Source of the DNA: Thioalkalivibrio sp. ALJ3
GTDB taxonomy: Bacteria; Pseudomonadota; Gammaproteobacteria; Ectothiorhodospirales; Ectothiorhodospiraceae
Assembly (NCBI RefSeq): GCF_000377205.1
Contig: NZ_KB897905.1
Location: 554,586-618,585, forward strand
Direction: 5' to 3'
Length of the DNA: 64,000 bases
A program made the position numbers and the translations under genes. Positions within the stretch are counted from its first letter, which is position 1. Every line of letters starts with the position of its first letter. Positions 9,926 to 18,941 of the stretch are shown here, in pieces. The notes below the pieces were generated by a model, which was not told where the DNA came from, did no database searches, and saw only the letters and a program-made list of their open reading frames with translations.

Positions 9926-10456
9926 TCACTCGATCTTGATGTAGGCGAATCCCTTCTCGTTCTGCAACTCGGCGATGCGTACCACACCCGAGGGCACAAA
10001 CTCGACGTGGTCGTAAACCTCATCCTGGTCCAGACCGATCTGCGAACGGGTGATCTCGCACAACTCCAGCTTGACGCCATGGGTGCTGGCCAAGCTCATC
10101 AGGCGACCGCGCAGGGTATCGCGTTCTTCCTTGAGCTCCTCGTCAGCTTCGAAAGGTGTATCGGCGAGGTCGTCGTCAGTCAGGAAACGGATGCCGTGCG
10201 CGACGAACACGATGCGCACGTCCACATCCATGAACTCGTTCTGATAGTGCGTCATCATGTTGTTGATGCTCGTCAGCATCGCGGAAAAACGCCGGGGGTC
10301 AGCGAAATCGGCGTGATACACCACCTTGGCCTCGGGCTCCATGGCCTCGGCGCGGGGCGTGAACGCCAGCGCGGCGAACAGCAGGCCCGTCAGCATCAGG
10401 GCCATCGCAAAACCGGGCAGGCGTGCCATTCGAACGGCGCGGGAGAGCGGAAACAT
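9926..10456 (-). CDS. Exported DsrE/DsrF-like family protein
   Basis: 176 aa from the ATG at 10456, chosen because AAGGAG lies 8 bases upstream; an earlier in-frame start lacks this. Residues 1-38 form a signal peptide or N-terminal anchor (RMARLPGFAMALMLTGLLFAAL, ending AEA). The rest looks like a DsrE/DsrF-like fold: KVVYHADFADPRRF, a central VRIVFVAHG strand and a C-terminal Cys in KLELCEITR. DsrE-fold proteins often carry sulfane sulfur on such a Cys, and periplasmic forms occur in sulfur oxidisers. A sulfur-handling role is only inferred; there is no gene neighbour to support it. Confidence 0.68.
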   Translation of the reverse strand: MFPLSRAVRMARLPGFAMALMLTGLLFAALAFTPRAEAMEPEAKVVYHADFADPRRFSAMLTSINNMMTHYQNEFMDVDVRIVFVAHGIRFLTDDDLADTPFEADEELKEERDTLRGRLMSLASTHGVKLELCEITRSQIGLDQDEVYDHVEFVPSGVVRIAELQNEKGFAYIKIE

Positions 10457-10616
10457 CGTAGTTCTCCTTGTAGGGTGGTCTTGTCTTATACAGTAGACGT
10501 CGCGACCGGGCCACGCCATCCATAACGGGCTCGCCCCAAGGTTGACGCGAACCTGGGCCAGCGGTATGCTCTGCCGCCTTTTCCAGAACCTAGCGCATCA
10601 ACGCGAGGGAAGTACT

Positions 10617-10886
10617 TTGGCGAATATTGCTTCTGCCCGTAAGCGGGCCCGTCAGGCGGTCAAGAATCGCGCTCACAACATGGCGCTGCGCTCCCGTTTC
10701 CGCACGGCCATGAAGGCTGTGCTGAAACCGTTGCAGCAGGGCGATGCCCAGGCGGCCAGCGAGGCCTACAAAAAGGCCGTGCCGGTCATCGACGCGACCG
10801 TGAGCAAGGGGCTGATCCACCGGAACAAGGCGGCCCGCCACAAGAGCCGTCTGAACGCCCGCATCCGCGACCTGGCCCAGGGCTAA
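10617..10886 (+). CDS. rpsT: 30S ribosomal protein S20, TTG start
   Basis: 89 aa. The family N terminus (M)ANIASARKRARQA begins at a TTG codon (10617), preceded by GAGGGA six bases upstream. The ATG at 10542 is too far upstream and would add residues no S20 has. E. coli rpsT also uses UUG, which is tied to translational self-control by S20, so the rare start is probably functional. S20 binds 16S rRNA early in 30S assembly. The protein is Lys/Arg/Ala-rich along its length. A hairpin (10888-10907) and the strong one at 10931 follow. Confidence 0.97.
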   Translation: MANIASARKRARQAVKNRAHNMALRSRFRTAMKAVLKPLQQGDAQAASEAYKKAVPVIDATVSKGLIHRNKAARHKSRLNARIRDLAQG

Positions 10887-10930
10887 CGGCCCCGGCCGTT
10901 CGGGGCCCTGCTCCGAACCGGATCGCCCGC

Positions 10931-10968
10931 AAAGCCGCGCCCGGATCATGTCCGGGCGCGGCTTTTTG
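10931..10968. terminator. Bidirectional terminator between rpsT and ggt
   Basis: A 15-bp perfect stem (10931-10945 with 10951-10965) with a 5-base loop TCATG, flanked by AAA on the left and TTTTT on the right. It can stop rpsT on the plus strand and ggt (ending at 11005) on the minus strand. Confidence 0.9.
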
Positions 10969-11004
10969 CGTGGACACTCCAGGGCGTAGCCATACGGGCA
11001 CGTA

Positions 11005-12708
11005 TTATTCGATCAGTACGCGGGCACGCCCCTCGCCTCGCGGATCGGAGGCGGCCTCCAGCCGTCCCTCGCCGCGATTCCACAGGATCGCCTGCATGTC
11101 ACCGAACGGCCGCACCTGCGGCACCAGGCGGTGACCACGCGCCACCAATTGTCCACGCGTGTCCATATCGAACACGCTCGTCTCGTGTTCCACGCGGTCC
11201 GGCAGGTACTGGTGATGGTAACGCGGCTGTTCGACGATTGCCTCCGCGTCCAGGCCTTCCACCACACCCAGGATACCGTGCAGCACCATGGTGATGATGC
11301 GGCTCCCGCCCGGGGTTCCCAGGATCGCCACCCGATCGTCGGTCTCGACAAAGGTCGGGCTCATGCTCGACAGGGGCCGCCGATACGGGGCAATCGCGTT
11401 GGCCTCAAACCCGATCAGGCCGTAGGCATTGGGCACGCCCGGCTTGGCCGAGAAGTCGTCCATCTCGTTGTTCAGCAGGACCCCGGTACCGGGCACCACA
11501 TAGCCGGAACCGAACGGGTAGTTCAGCGTCAACGTGGCGGCCACGCGGTTGCCGTCGGCATCGATCACGGAGAAATGAGTCGTTTCCGGGCTCTCGGTGG
11601 CCTGCGCCGGATCCGGAACATCCGCCTGCGGGTCCACCGATAGCGGCAGGTAGCGACTGGGCGTGGCTTCGTCCGGGTGGATGGTCGCACGCAACCCGGC
11701 CGCGTAGTCGCGCGACAATAGCCGCTCCAGCGGCATGTCGACATGATCCGGATCACCCAGGTACTCGGCACGATCACGGTAGGCGCGGCGCATCGCCTCG
11801 ATGGTCAGGTGCGCACGCAGATCCGGGGCCAGCTCTTCGAGGTCGTAGAACGACAGGATGTTGAGGATCTGCCCCAGGGCGACGCCGCCCGAGGACGGCG
11901 GCGATGCGGTGGTAATTCGCGCGCCGCGATACTCGATGTGGATCGGGTCGCGCTCGACGACCTTGTAGCCCGCAAGATCCTTCAGCGTCCAGATACCGCC
12001 CGCCTCGCGCACGCCTTCCACCAGGCGCTCGGCCAGGGCCCCGGTGTAGAAGCCGTCGCGGCCCTCTTCGGCCAGGCGGCGCAGGGTATCGGCCAGGTCC
12101 GGCTGCACCAGGCGCATGCCCGCGTCCGGCACGTCGCCATTATCGAGGAAGATCTGCGCGGCATCAGCGCCATCCCGTAGCGCCTGGTGGCGGAAACTCG
12201 CCATCTGGTTGTAGCGGCCGCCCACCTCGACACCATCTTCTGCCAGGCGGATCGCCGGCTCTAGCGTATCGCCAAGCGGCAGGCTGCCGTAGTGGCGGGA
12301 CAGGTGATCGATACCCGCTGGCATACCGGGGATGCCAGCCGCGAGCACCCCATCGAGCGACAGCCCCTCGACCACCTCGCCATCATCGTCCAGGTACATG
12401 TCGCGATGCGCCTCGCCCGGGGCCGTCTCGCGGGCATCCAGCATTACGCTGCGGTCATTTTCCGCGTCGTAAAGCAAAAAGAACCCACCGCCGCCAAGGC
12501 CGGAACCGTAGGGCTCGGCCACGCCCAGGGCAGCCGTCACGGCGACGGCGGCATCGAACGCGTTGCCCCCTGCGGCGAGGATGCGCTCGCCCGCCGCGGT
12601 GGCCTCCGAATGGGCGGAGGCCACCGCTCCCTGGCCGGGCCCCTCGGCCTGAACGGGCGCCGCCAGCAGGGCGGCAACCAGGGCGACGGGGAGCAGGCGC
12701 CCAAGCAT
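11005..12708 (-). CDS. ggt: Gamma-glutamyltranspeptidase (periplasmic)
   Basis: 567 aa with a clear signal peptide (MLGRLLPVALVAALLAAPVQA). The proenzyme cleaves itself before a catalytic Thr, seen in PETTHFSVIDADGN around residue 377. The large-subunit signature GSGLGGGGFFLLYD and the small-subunit SPPSSGG and PLSSMSPTF motifs are present. It hydrolyses the gamma-glutamyl bond of glutathione and related thiols in the periplasm. It is the last gene of a minus-strand run coaD - ferredoxin - ggt, starting 2 bp after the ferredoxin stop. Confidence 0.95.
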   Translation of the reverse strand: MLGRLLPVALVAALLAAPVQAEGPGQGAVASAHSEATAAGERILAAGGNAFDAAVAVTAALGVAEPYGSGLGGGGFFLLYDAENDRSVMLDARETAPGEAHRDMYLDDDGEVVEGLSLDGVLAAGIPGMPAGIDHLSRHYGSLPLGDTLEPAIRLAEDGVEVGGRYNQMASFRHQALRDGADAAQIFLDNGDVPDAGMRLVQPDLADTLRRLAEEGRDGFYTGALAERLVEGVREAGGIWTLKDLAGYKVVERDPIHIEYRGARITTASPPSSGGVALGQILNILSFYDLEELAPDLRAHLTIEAMRRAYRDRAEYLGDPDHVDMPLERLLSRDYAAGLRATIHPDEATPSRYLPLSVDPQADVPDPAQATESPETTHFSVIDADGNRVAATLTLNYPFGSGYVVPGTGVLLNNEMDDFSAKPGVPNAYGLIGFEANAIAPYRRPLSSMSPTFVETDDRVAILGTPGGSRIITMVLHGILGVVEGLDAEAIVEQPRYHHQYLPDRVEHETSVFDMDTRGQLVARGHRLVPQVRPFGDMQAILWNRGEGRLEAASDPRGEGRARVLIE

Positions 12709-12710
12709 CG

Positions 12711-13514
<804 letters not shown>

Positions 13515-13626
13515 TTAGACCGCAAGGGGTGGGGGCACACCAAACACCCCCACACGGGCATGTTCGGAAAACGCCGGGCCAGGCTTTACACTGCCCCGTC
13601 TCGTCCACCGCCGCCTGAGGCTACCG

Positions 13627-13854
13627 ATGACCGATGACTACCGCCCGCCGCTCGCCGATTACTGGGACCAGCTCGAGGCCCGCTACGGGGGCGGGTTCAA
13701 CTTCCACCAGATCTCGCGCGAGGAACTCGCCCAGCTGATCGAGCACCTGCGCCACGCCGTGAAGGAAGACCCGCAGGTCACGGACGTCGAGAAACAGAAC
13801 CTGGGGCTGGTCCTCAAGCACGCCGAACAGACTCTGGAAAAGCGCAAGGCCTGA
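13627..13854 (+). CDS. Small hypothetical protein, 75 aa
   Basis: 75 aa, acidic to neutral and predicted almost entirely helical (REELAQLIEHLRHAVKEDP, then a C-terminal helix). It has no signal peptide, membrane segment or cysteine. It lies alone on the plus strand between divergent coaD and the convergent peptidase gene. Codon use matches its neighbours and an RBS-like GCCTGAGGCTACC lies just before the ATG. I do not recognise the family. Real-gene confidence comes from the clean frame and the compact fit between neighbours. Confidence 0.6.
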   Translation: MTDDYRPPLADYWDQLEARYGGGFNFHQISREELAQLIEHLRHAVKEDPQVTDVEKQNLGLVLKHAEQTLEKRKA

Positions 13855-13865
13855 CGGGCTTCCCG

Positions 13866-14894
13866 CTACTCCTGCGGCGCGCGTGCTTCCAGCGCCGCGG
13901 GGCAGGACGGCAGGGCGCGACACTGATCGCCGTCGTCAGGCGCCCCGGCCGCAGCCCCCAGGGTCGGGGCATAGCTCCCGGGTCCCGCCAGCTTGCCCGC
14001 GCAACTGGCGGCCTCGCGGGCCTGCTCGCCACACTGGCGGGCAATCAGCACATGGGCCAGGTTGTTCCAGCCCTCGTGCCGTTGCGGATCACGGTCGATC
14101 AACTGACGCAATGCGTCCTCCGCCGTCGGAAGATCGCCCTGGGCGAAGGCCACGTTCGCGAGTCCGACATAGCCAATCGGGTGCTCCGGCCAGCGTTCCA
14201 TCGCAGTCTGATAGCCAGTGGCGGCGGGGCCCAGACGTCCCACCTGCTCCAGCTCGTTCACCGCCCGCAGCCAGCGCAGCGGTTCGGCCGTGGCCGGCAA
14301 CTGGTCCGGTTCGATCACCAGAAAGGCCCAGCGATCACCACGGGCCCAAGTACGCTCGAAGCGGGAAAACGAATTCACATGGCGCTCGATGGGTCCGCTG
14401 CGCAGGTACACCTCGCGCTCTTCCAGGTCGTAGCCCATCACCACGGCAAAATGCCATTCGGGGAACATCGCCACCCCGAGGTTCTGGAACACCACCACCG
14501 GGTTACCCTGCGCCACTTCGCGCAGTATCGCCTCCAGCTGCGGCTCCACGCGGTAGGCCACCAGGTCACGGGCACGGGCCGCCGCGCGCATCTCCGCCTG
14601 CAGGCTGCCCTCGCGGGCCGGGATATAGACCTCGTCGATCAACTCTTCCAGCGAGGCATCGATCCCACGGGCCCCCAGCACCGTGGCCAAGGCTGCCGGA
14701 CCGCACTGGTAATCCTCCTGCGGGAAGAATGGGGTGTCTTCCAGCTCGACGCGGGTGGGCAGGTCGTCCGGGGTTTCACTGGATAGTTGGGCGCTTTGCG
14801 GCGCAGTGGCGCAGCCACTGAGCCAGAGCGCGGCGAACAGGCCGCAAACGAGCGCGGCGAGCCCGGGGGCTCGCCGCCAGAACAAAGGCATCAT
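13866..14894 (-). CDS. PA2778-family cysteine peptidase, lipoprotein with C39-like domain and TPR
   Basis: 342 aa from the ATG at 14894; an upstream in-frame ATG (14933) would overlap the preceding gene. The N terminus carries a lipobox (LWLSGC). A C39-like papain-fold domain follows, with Cys in QEDYQCGPAALATVL and His in PEWHFAVVMGYD. From about residue 230 to 300 there are TPR-like helices (WPEHPIGYVGLANVAFAQGD). This layout matches the PA2778 family, which is regularly next to a PA2779 protein, as here. Substrate unknown; an envelope-processing role is inferred. Confidence 0.8.
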   Translation of the reverse strand: MMPLFWRRAPGLAALVCGLFAALWLSGCATAPQSAQLSSETPDDLPTRVELEDTPFFPQEDYQCGPAALATVLGARGIDASLEELIDEVYIPAREGSLQAEMRAAARARDLVAYRVEPQLEAILREVAQGNPVVVFQNLGVAMFPEWHFAVVMGYDLEEREVYLRSGPIERHVNSFSRFERTWARGDRWAFLVIEPDQLPATAEPLRWLRAVNELEQVGRLGPAATGYQTAMERWPEHPIGYVGLANVAFAQGDLPTAEDALRQLIDRDPQRHEGWNNLAHVLIARQCGEQAREAASCAGKLAGPGSYAPTLGAAAGAPDDGDQCRALPSCPAALEARAPQE

Positions 14895-14901
14895 CAGGTG
14901 T

Positions 14902-15321
14902 CTAGCGTTCGCGGGCAGGGCCCACAAACGCAAAGATATCGGTCACACCGACCGCATCCAGGATCACCAGCACGATGAACACGATCGCGACCACACCCAC
15001 TACACCGGCGGCGCCGGCCGGATCGGTCTCCATGCGGGCCTCAAGCTGGGCCAGCTCGTCCGGCGTCAGGCGGGCTACACGCTCCTGGGCACGGTCGGGG
15101 TCCACCCCCATCTCGACCAGCTTTTCGCGAACAGCCTGATCATCCAGCTGCTTGAGCAGTTGAGCGCGGGTGTCATCAGCGCTCGTCTGCTGGATCATGG
15201 ATCCAGTATCCACCATCCCTACGCCGGCGAAAGCTGGGGTCGCGGGCAACAAGGCCAGCGCCATCGCAACCAGGAAAGCGGCAGGGGCGGACAACCAACG
15301 GCGATGCGGTGCGTGGGACAT
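14902..15321 (-). CDS. PA2779-family exported membrane protein
   Basis: 139 aa from the ATG at 15321, which has AAGGAG seven bases upstream; earlier in-frame starts lack this. It has a signal peptide (AAFLVAMALALLPATPAFA), a soluble helical centre (VREKLVEMGVDPDRAQERVARL) and one C-terminal membrane helix (GAAGVVGVVAIVFIVLVILDA). The centre resembles the PA2779 family, whose gene precedes a PA2778-type C39 peptidase. It ends 7 bp before that gene. The pair may be substrate and processor, by analogy with C39 peptidases; this is not shown. Confidence 0.78.
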   Translation of the reverse strand: MSHAPHRRWLSAPAAFLVAMALALLPATPAFAGVGMVDTGSMIQQTSADDTRAQLLKQLDDQAVREKLVEMGVDPDRAQERVARLTPDELAQLEARMETDPAGAAGVVGVVAIVFIVLVILDAVGVTDIFAFVGPARER

Positions 15322-15487
15322 GGTCGAACTCCTTTTTCGATTGAACAGGCCCGACAATCCGCCGGGAAAGCTATTTCAGTGTACCCGCCGGCTCGGATGC
15401 GCCAAGCCCTGAATCGCTCATTTTTTTAATACCCGTCACGCAATTGAGCGCCATGCCGGACACTCGGACCGCGACACGCGGATGCAA

Positions 15488-15916
15488 TCAGGTCTCCTCG
15501 GCCGGGTCAACCTTCTCGATCTCGTACTCCAGCACCTCGACCGAGCGGGCCCAGGCACCGCCACAGACGCTGTCGTCGCGCGTGCGCTCGCGCATGTCGC
15601 CGGGAGCAATCGTGCCAAAGCGACGCACCGTCGTACGAACGTCGTCATCGAGTTCGCCCGGGCAGGTGTAGGCCGTCTTGGTCACGGTCACATCGACGTA
15701 ATCATCGCTCTCGTTCACCACGCGCCATTCACCACGCACGTTGTCGCAGCCATGGTCGCGCAGGCGGTATTCGACCTTGATATTGTCAGGTGAACCGTCG
15801 GCCGGCAGCCAGTAGGCGCCCTGCGCCGCCACGGTACCGGGCGCGGCGAACGCGAGGCTCATCAAGGCTGCGGCTGAAAAGCCCACCAATGTCCGGTTCA
15901 AAATCTGGCTTGTCAT
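15488..15916 (-). CDS. Exported hypothetical protein with paired cysteines
   Basis: 142 aa from the ATG at 15916, chosen for the GGAGG five bases upstream over a GTG four codons earlier. The signal peptide ends near GTVAAQG. The mature part has three cysteines (DHGCDNV, AYTCPGE, DSVCGGA) and looks like a small beta-rich periplasmic domain (IKVEYRLRDHGCDN, RGEWRVVNESDDYVDVTVTKT). I do not recognise the family. No operon partner. Confidence 0.6.
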   Translation of the reverse strand: MTSQILNRTLVGFSAAALMSLAFAAPGTVAAQGAYWLPADGSPDNIKVEYRLRDHGCDNVRGEWRVVNESDDYVDVTVTKTAYTCPGELDDDVRTTVRRFGTIAPGDMRERTRDDSVCGGAWARSVEVLEYEIEKVDPAEET

Positions 15917-16021
15917 GATGTCCTCCACAATCTCTGGACCTTGGCTGGCCCTCTTGCGTGGCCTTTATCACACATTAGACGCCGGAATTACGCCGTATAT
16001 GCCGTTTCCGGGCGCCACAAA

Positions 16022-16046
16022 GGGTTTTTCCTCACCGGAAAAACCC
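16022..16046. promoter_or_regulatory. 10-bp inverted repeat upstream of the GDCCVxC gene
   Basis: GGGTTTTTCC and GGAAAAACCC flank a TCACC loop, about 40 bp before the start at 16086 and in the divergent gap with the gene at 15488. It could be an operator or a minor hairpin. No assigned regulator. Confidence 0.4.
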
Positions 16047-16085
16047 GTACGTTGACACATGATCGCACCTTCGCCTGAAACTCGG

Positions 16086-16325
16086 ATGAATGAAATCGTC
16101 CTGGATTCGACTCTGACCTGCCCCGAGTGCGGGCACGAGAAGACAGAAACGATGCCTGTCGACGCCTGCCAGTGGTTCTACGAGTGCACGGGCTGCGGCG
16201 TTTTGCTGCGCCCGCTTCCAGGCAATTGCTGCGTGTTCTGTTCCTTTGGAACCGTGCCCTGCCCGCCCCTTCAGCAGAAAGGCCCGGGCGGCTGCTGTAC
16301 ACCCGCGAGACCTTCGGGCCGATGA
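16086..16325 (+). CDS. Small cysteine-rich GDCCVxC-domain protein
   Basis: 79 aa from the ATG at 16086 (an earlier ATG at 16059 is possible). Cysteines come in pairs: CPECGH near the start, CTGCG, then NCCVFCSFGTVPCPP and a final GCC. This matches a small family usually written GDCCVxC, often encoded near heavy-metal or mercury resistance genes; here Gly-Asp is Gly-Asn. The pattern suggests zinc or soft-metal binding. The closest metal gene in the window is the chromate operon 2.5 kb away. Function unproven. Confidence 0.72.
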   Translation: MNEIVLDSTLTCPECGHEKTETMPVDACQWFYECTGCGVLLRPLPGNCCVFCSFGTVPCPPLQQKGPGGCCTPARPSGR

Positions 16326-16334
16326 CCTGGGTGC

Positions 16335-17600
16335 CTACTCCGTCTTGACCTCGAACGGGGGGCAGCGTTTTGGCAGCAACTCACCACGAATGCGTGGATA
16401 GCAGGGGAGGCCGCGCTCGAATGGCGGCGCGTCCTCGCCCTGGATCAACGGCCGCAGATAGTCCCGCGCGGCCTGGGTAATGCCGTAGCCATCCGGGGTG
16501 ATGTAGTTGCGTGGCATGCCCTGTTCGATATCGGCCACGGTCTCCAGCGAGGTGAATCCGATACTCCAGCGGTACGGCTTGCTGGAGTCACGCCGGATGA
16601 TCGGCATGAAGGCATCCTCCCCCGCTACCACACCTTCCACCGCCGCCCGACCACAGGCATAGGCCTGCTCCACATCCACCTTCGACGCAATATGGCGCGC
16701 GGCTCGCTGGATGTAGTCCACCACGGCCCAGTGCAGCTTGTGGCCCGTCTTGTCGCGGATCAGTTCGGCCAGGCGCGGAGCGGCGCCCCCAAGCTGGGTG
16801 TAGGCATAGACATCGTGGTTCTGCGCCACCGAGAACAGGCCCCCGTCGGGATTCTTGAGCCCCTCAGAGACCACCACCACGCAGTAGCCGTGGCGCTCGA
16901 TGGTGCGGTTCAGGTGTTCGAGGAAATCCTCCTGGTCGAACGGGATCTCGGCGAACAGAATCAGCATCGGCGGCTGGCCGTCGAACTCCTGCGCCAGCGC
17001 CGCTGCGGCCGCCAGCCAGCCGGCATGGCGCCCCATCACCTCCATCACGAACACCTTGGTGGAACTGGTATGCATGGATTCGACGTCCAGGCTGGCCTCG
17101 CGTACCGCCGTGGCGATGAACTTGGCGGCGGAGCCAAACCCCGGGCTGGAATCAGTGACGGCCAAATCGTTGTCGATCGTCTTCGGCACGCCGATGGCCT
17201 TGATCGGAAAGCCCATGCGTTCACCCATCTTCGCGATCTTCAGCGCCGTATCCATGGAGCCGCCACCGCCGTTGTAGAAGAAGGTGCCGATGTCGTGGGC
17301 GCGAAAGACCTCGACCAGACGCTCGTACTGCTCCGGGTCCTTGTCCGGGTCGCCCAGGTCAAAGCGGCAGGAGCCAAACGCCCCACCCGGTGTATGGCGC
17401 AGGGCCGCCAGGGTCAGCGGGTCTTCATGATCGAGGTCGATGATCTCTTCGCGCAGGACACCCAGGATGCCGTCGCGCGCCGCATAGACCTTGCCGAAAT
17501 GGGCGGGATGGGCGCGCACCGCCTCGATAACTCCCCAGGCGCTGGCGTTGATGACGGCGGTGACCCCGCCCGACTGGGCATACAGCGCGTTCTGCGGCAT
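16335..17600 (-). CDS. pfp: Pyrophosphate-dependent 6-phosphofructokinase (copy 1)
   Basis: 421 aa from the ATG at 17600, which has GGAGGA upstream; longer in-frame starts are unsupported. PFKA family, with PKTIDND at residues 139-145, where Lys replaces the Gly of ATP-dependent enzymes and marks the PPi type. The phosphate-donor loop reads NGGGGS (110-115), unusual where GGDD or GGND is common. It also has MEVMGRHAGWLAAA. It interconverts fructose-6-P and fructose-1,6-bisP using PPi/Pi reversibly. It is divergent from fbp (220 bp apart), fitting the Calvin cycle and gluconeogenesis. Confidence 0.9.
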   Translation of the reverse strand: MPQNALYAQSGGVTAVINASAWGVIEAVRAHPAHFGKVYAARDGILGVLREEIIDLDHEDPLTLAALRHTPGGAFGSCRFDLGDPDKDPEQYERLVEVFRAHDIGTFFYNGGGGSMDTALKIAKMGERMGFPIKAIGVPKTIDNDLAVTDSSPGFGSAAKFIATAVREASLDVESMHTSSTKVFVMEVMGRHAGWLAAAAALAQEFDGQPPMLILFAEIPFDQEDFLEHLNRTIERHGYCVVVVSEGLKNPDGGLFSVAQNHDVYAYTQLGGAAPRLAELIRDKTGHKLHWAVVDYIQRAARHIASKVDVEQAYACGRAAVEGVVAGEDAFMPIIRRDSSKPYRWSIGFTSLETVADIEQGMPRNYITPDGYGITQAARDYLRPLIQGEDAPPFERGLPCYPRIRGELLPKRCPPFEVKTE

Positions 17601-17820
17601 ATAAATCCTCCATTTTTGTTGGGGGTCCCGGATGGCGAGCAAACGCAGTGCCAGGGCCGTCGCTCCGCCATCAGTGCTACAGATCGGCCACAAAGGGTGC
17701 TTTTGCTACACTATGCCGCCTTTGACACCCGGCGCGCCGGGGCCGTTCGCCCCGCGATGGGGCTGGTGTGCCCCATTTCGCGCTGTGTCGCCCGATTCAC
17801 AACAGCATCAGGATTGCATC

Positions 17821-18834
17821 ATGCATATCGGCACCACTCTGACCAACTGCATCATCGAAACCCAGCGCGGCATCCAGGGCGCAACCGGCGAATTCACCGG
17901 TCTGCTGAACGACATCTCCGTGGCGTGCAAGAAGATCTCCAACCTCGTCGACAAGGGCGATCTGGTTGGCGTGCTTGGCTCCGCCGGCTCCGAGAACGTG
18001 CAGGGCGAGACGCAGAAGAAACTCGACATCATCACCAACGAGGTGTTTATCGAGAGCCTGAGCCACAACGGCCATGCGGCCGGCCTGGCTTCCGAGGAGA
18101 TGGACGAGATCTGCGAGATGCCGGCCGGTGAGCCGCGTGGTCATTACCTCGTGCTGTTCGATCCGCTGGACGGCTCCTCCAACATCGATGTGAACGTCTC
18201 CGTCGGCACGATTTTCTCGATCCTGAAGGCCCCCGAGGGCGTGACCGACCCCAAGACCGAGGACTTCCTGCAGCCGGGCACCAAGCAGGTCGCCGCCGGC
18301 TACTGCCTGTACGGCCCATCCACCATGATGGTGATGGCCACCGGCCAGGGCGTGAAGATGTTCACCCTGGACAAGGACTTTGGCGAGTTCCTGCTGACCA
18401 AGGACAGTGTGAAAATCCCCGAGGACACCCAGGAGTTCGCGATCAACATGTCCAACAGCCGCTTCTGGGAGGCGCCGATCAAGCGCTACATCGACGAGTG
18501 CCTGGCCGGCAAGGAAGGCCCGCGCGGCAAGGACTTCAACATGCGCTGGGTCGCCTCCATGGTCGCCGAGGTGCACCGTATCCTGTGCCGTGGCGGGGTG
18601 TTCATGTACCCGATGGACACGAAGATGCAGGCCAAGGGCACGACCGGCAAGCTGCGCCTGATGTACGAGGCCAACCCGATGAGCTTCATCGTCGAACAGG
18701 CCGGCGGCGCCGCCACCACCGGCCGCGAGCGCATCATGGACATCAGCCCCGAAGGCATCCACCAGCGTGTGCCGGTGGTCCTGGGCGCGAAGAACGAAGT
18801 GGAGCGCATCACCGGCTACCACAACGAGGGCTGA
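17821..18834 (+). CDS. fbp: Class I fructose-1,6-bisphosphatase
   Basis: 337 aa from the ATG at 17821 (AGGA 8 bases upstream). The metal-binding signature FDPLDGSSN is at about residues 113-121. The rest follows class I FBPase, including [32 protein letters not shown] and [13 protein letters not shown]. It removes the 1-phosphate of FBP (and perhaps the SBP phosphate) in the Calvin cycle and gluconeogenesis. It is transcribed away from pfp, placing an irreversible and a reversible, PPi-forming route for the same conversion side by side. Confidence 0.96.
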   Translation: MHIGTTLTNCIIETQRGIQGATGEFTGLLNDISVACKKISNLVDKGDLVGVLGSAGSENVQGETQKKLDIITNEVFIESLSHNGHAAGLASEEMDEICEMPAGEPRGHYLVLFDPLDGSSNIDVNVSVGTIFSILKAPEGVTDPKTEDFLQPGTKQVAAGYCLYGPSTMMVMATGQGVKMFTLDKDFGEFLLTKDSVKIPEDTQEFAINMSNSRFWEAPIKRYIDECLAGKEGPRGKDFNMRWVASMVAEVHRILCRGGVFMYPMDTKMQAKGTTGKLRLMYEANPMSFIVEQAGGAATTGRERIMDISPEGIHQRVPVVLGAKNEVERITGYHNEG

Positions 18835-18855
18835 TCCCCACGCCCTTTGTAGCGC

Positions 18856-18885
18856 AAGCCCGGCCCCGCAAGGCGCCGGGCTTTT
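18856..18885 (+). terminator. Rho-independent terminator after fbp
   Basis: A 9-bp stem AAGCCCGGC / GCCGGGCTT with a 10-base loop is followed by TTT. It starts 22 bases after the fbp stop. Confidence 0.85.
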
Positions 18886-18905
18886 TCGTGCCCGAAAGCC
18901 TGTTC

Positions 18906-18941
18906 TTGTAACACCCGTAACGTTACTGCTATATCTGTAAC
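18906..18941 (+). promoter_or_regulatory. chrB promoter with palindromic operator; probably leaderless
   Basis: TTGTAA (18906-18911) and TATATC (18930-18935) are 18 bp apart and resemble sigma-70 boxes. A perfect palindrome GTAACGTTAC (18917-18926) lies between them, and further TGTAAC units occur at 18907 and 18936. The chrB ATG is at 18942, only 6 bases after the -10, with no Shine-Dalgarno sequence. That geometry predicts a leaderless transcript and an operator placed to block the polymerase, perhaps bound by ChrB itself. Confidence 0.5.
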
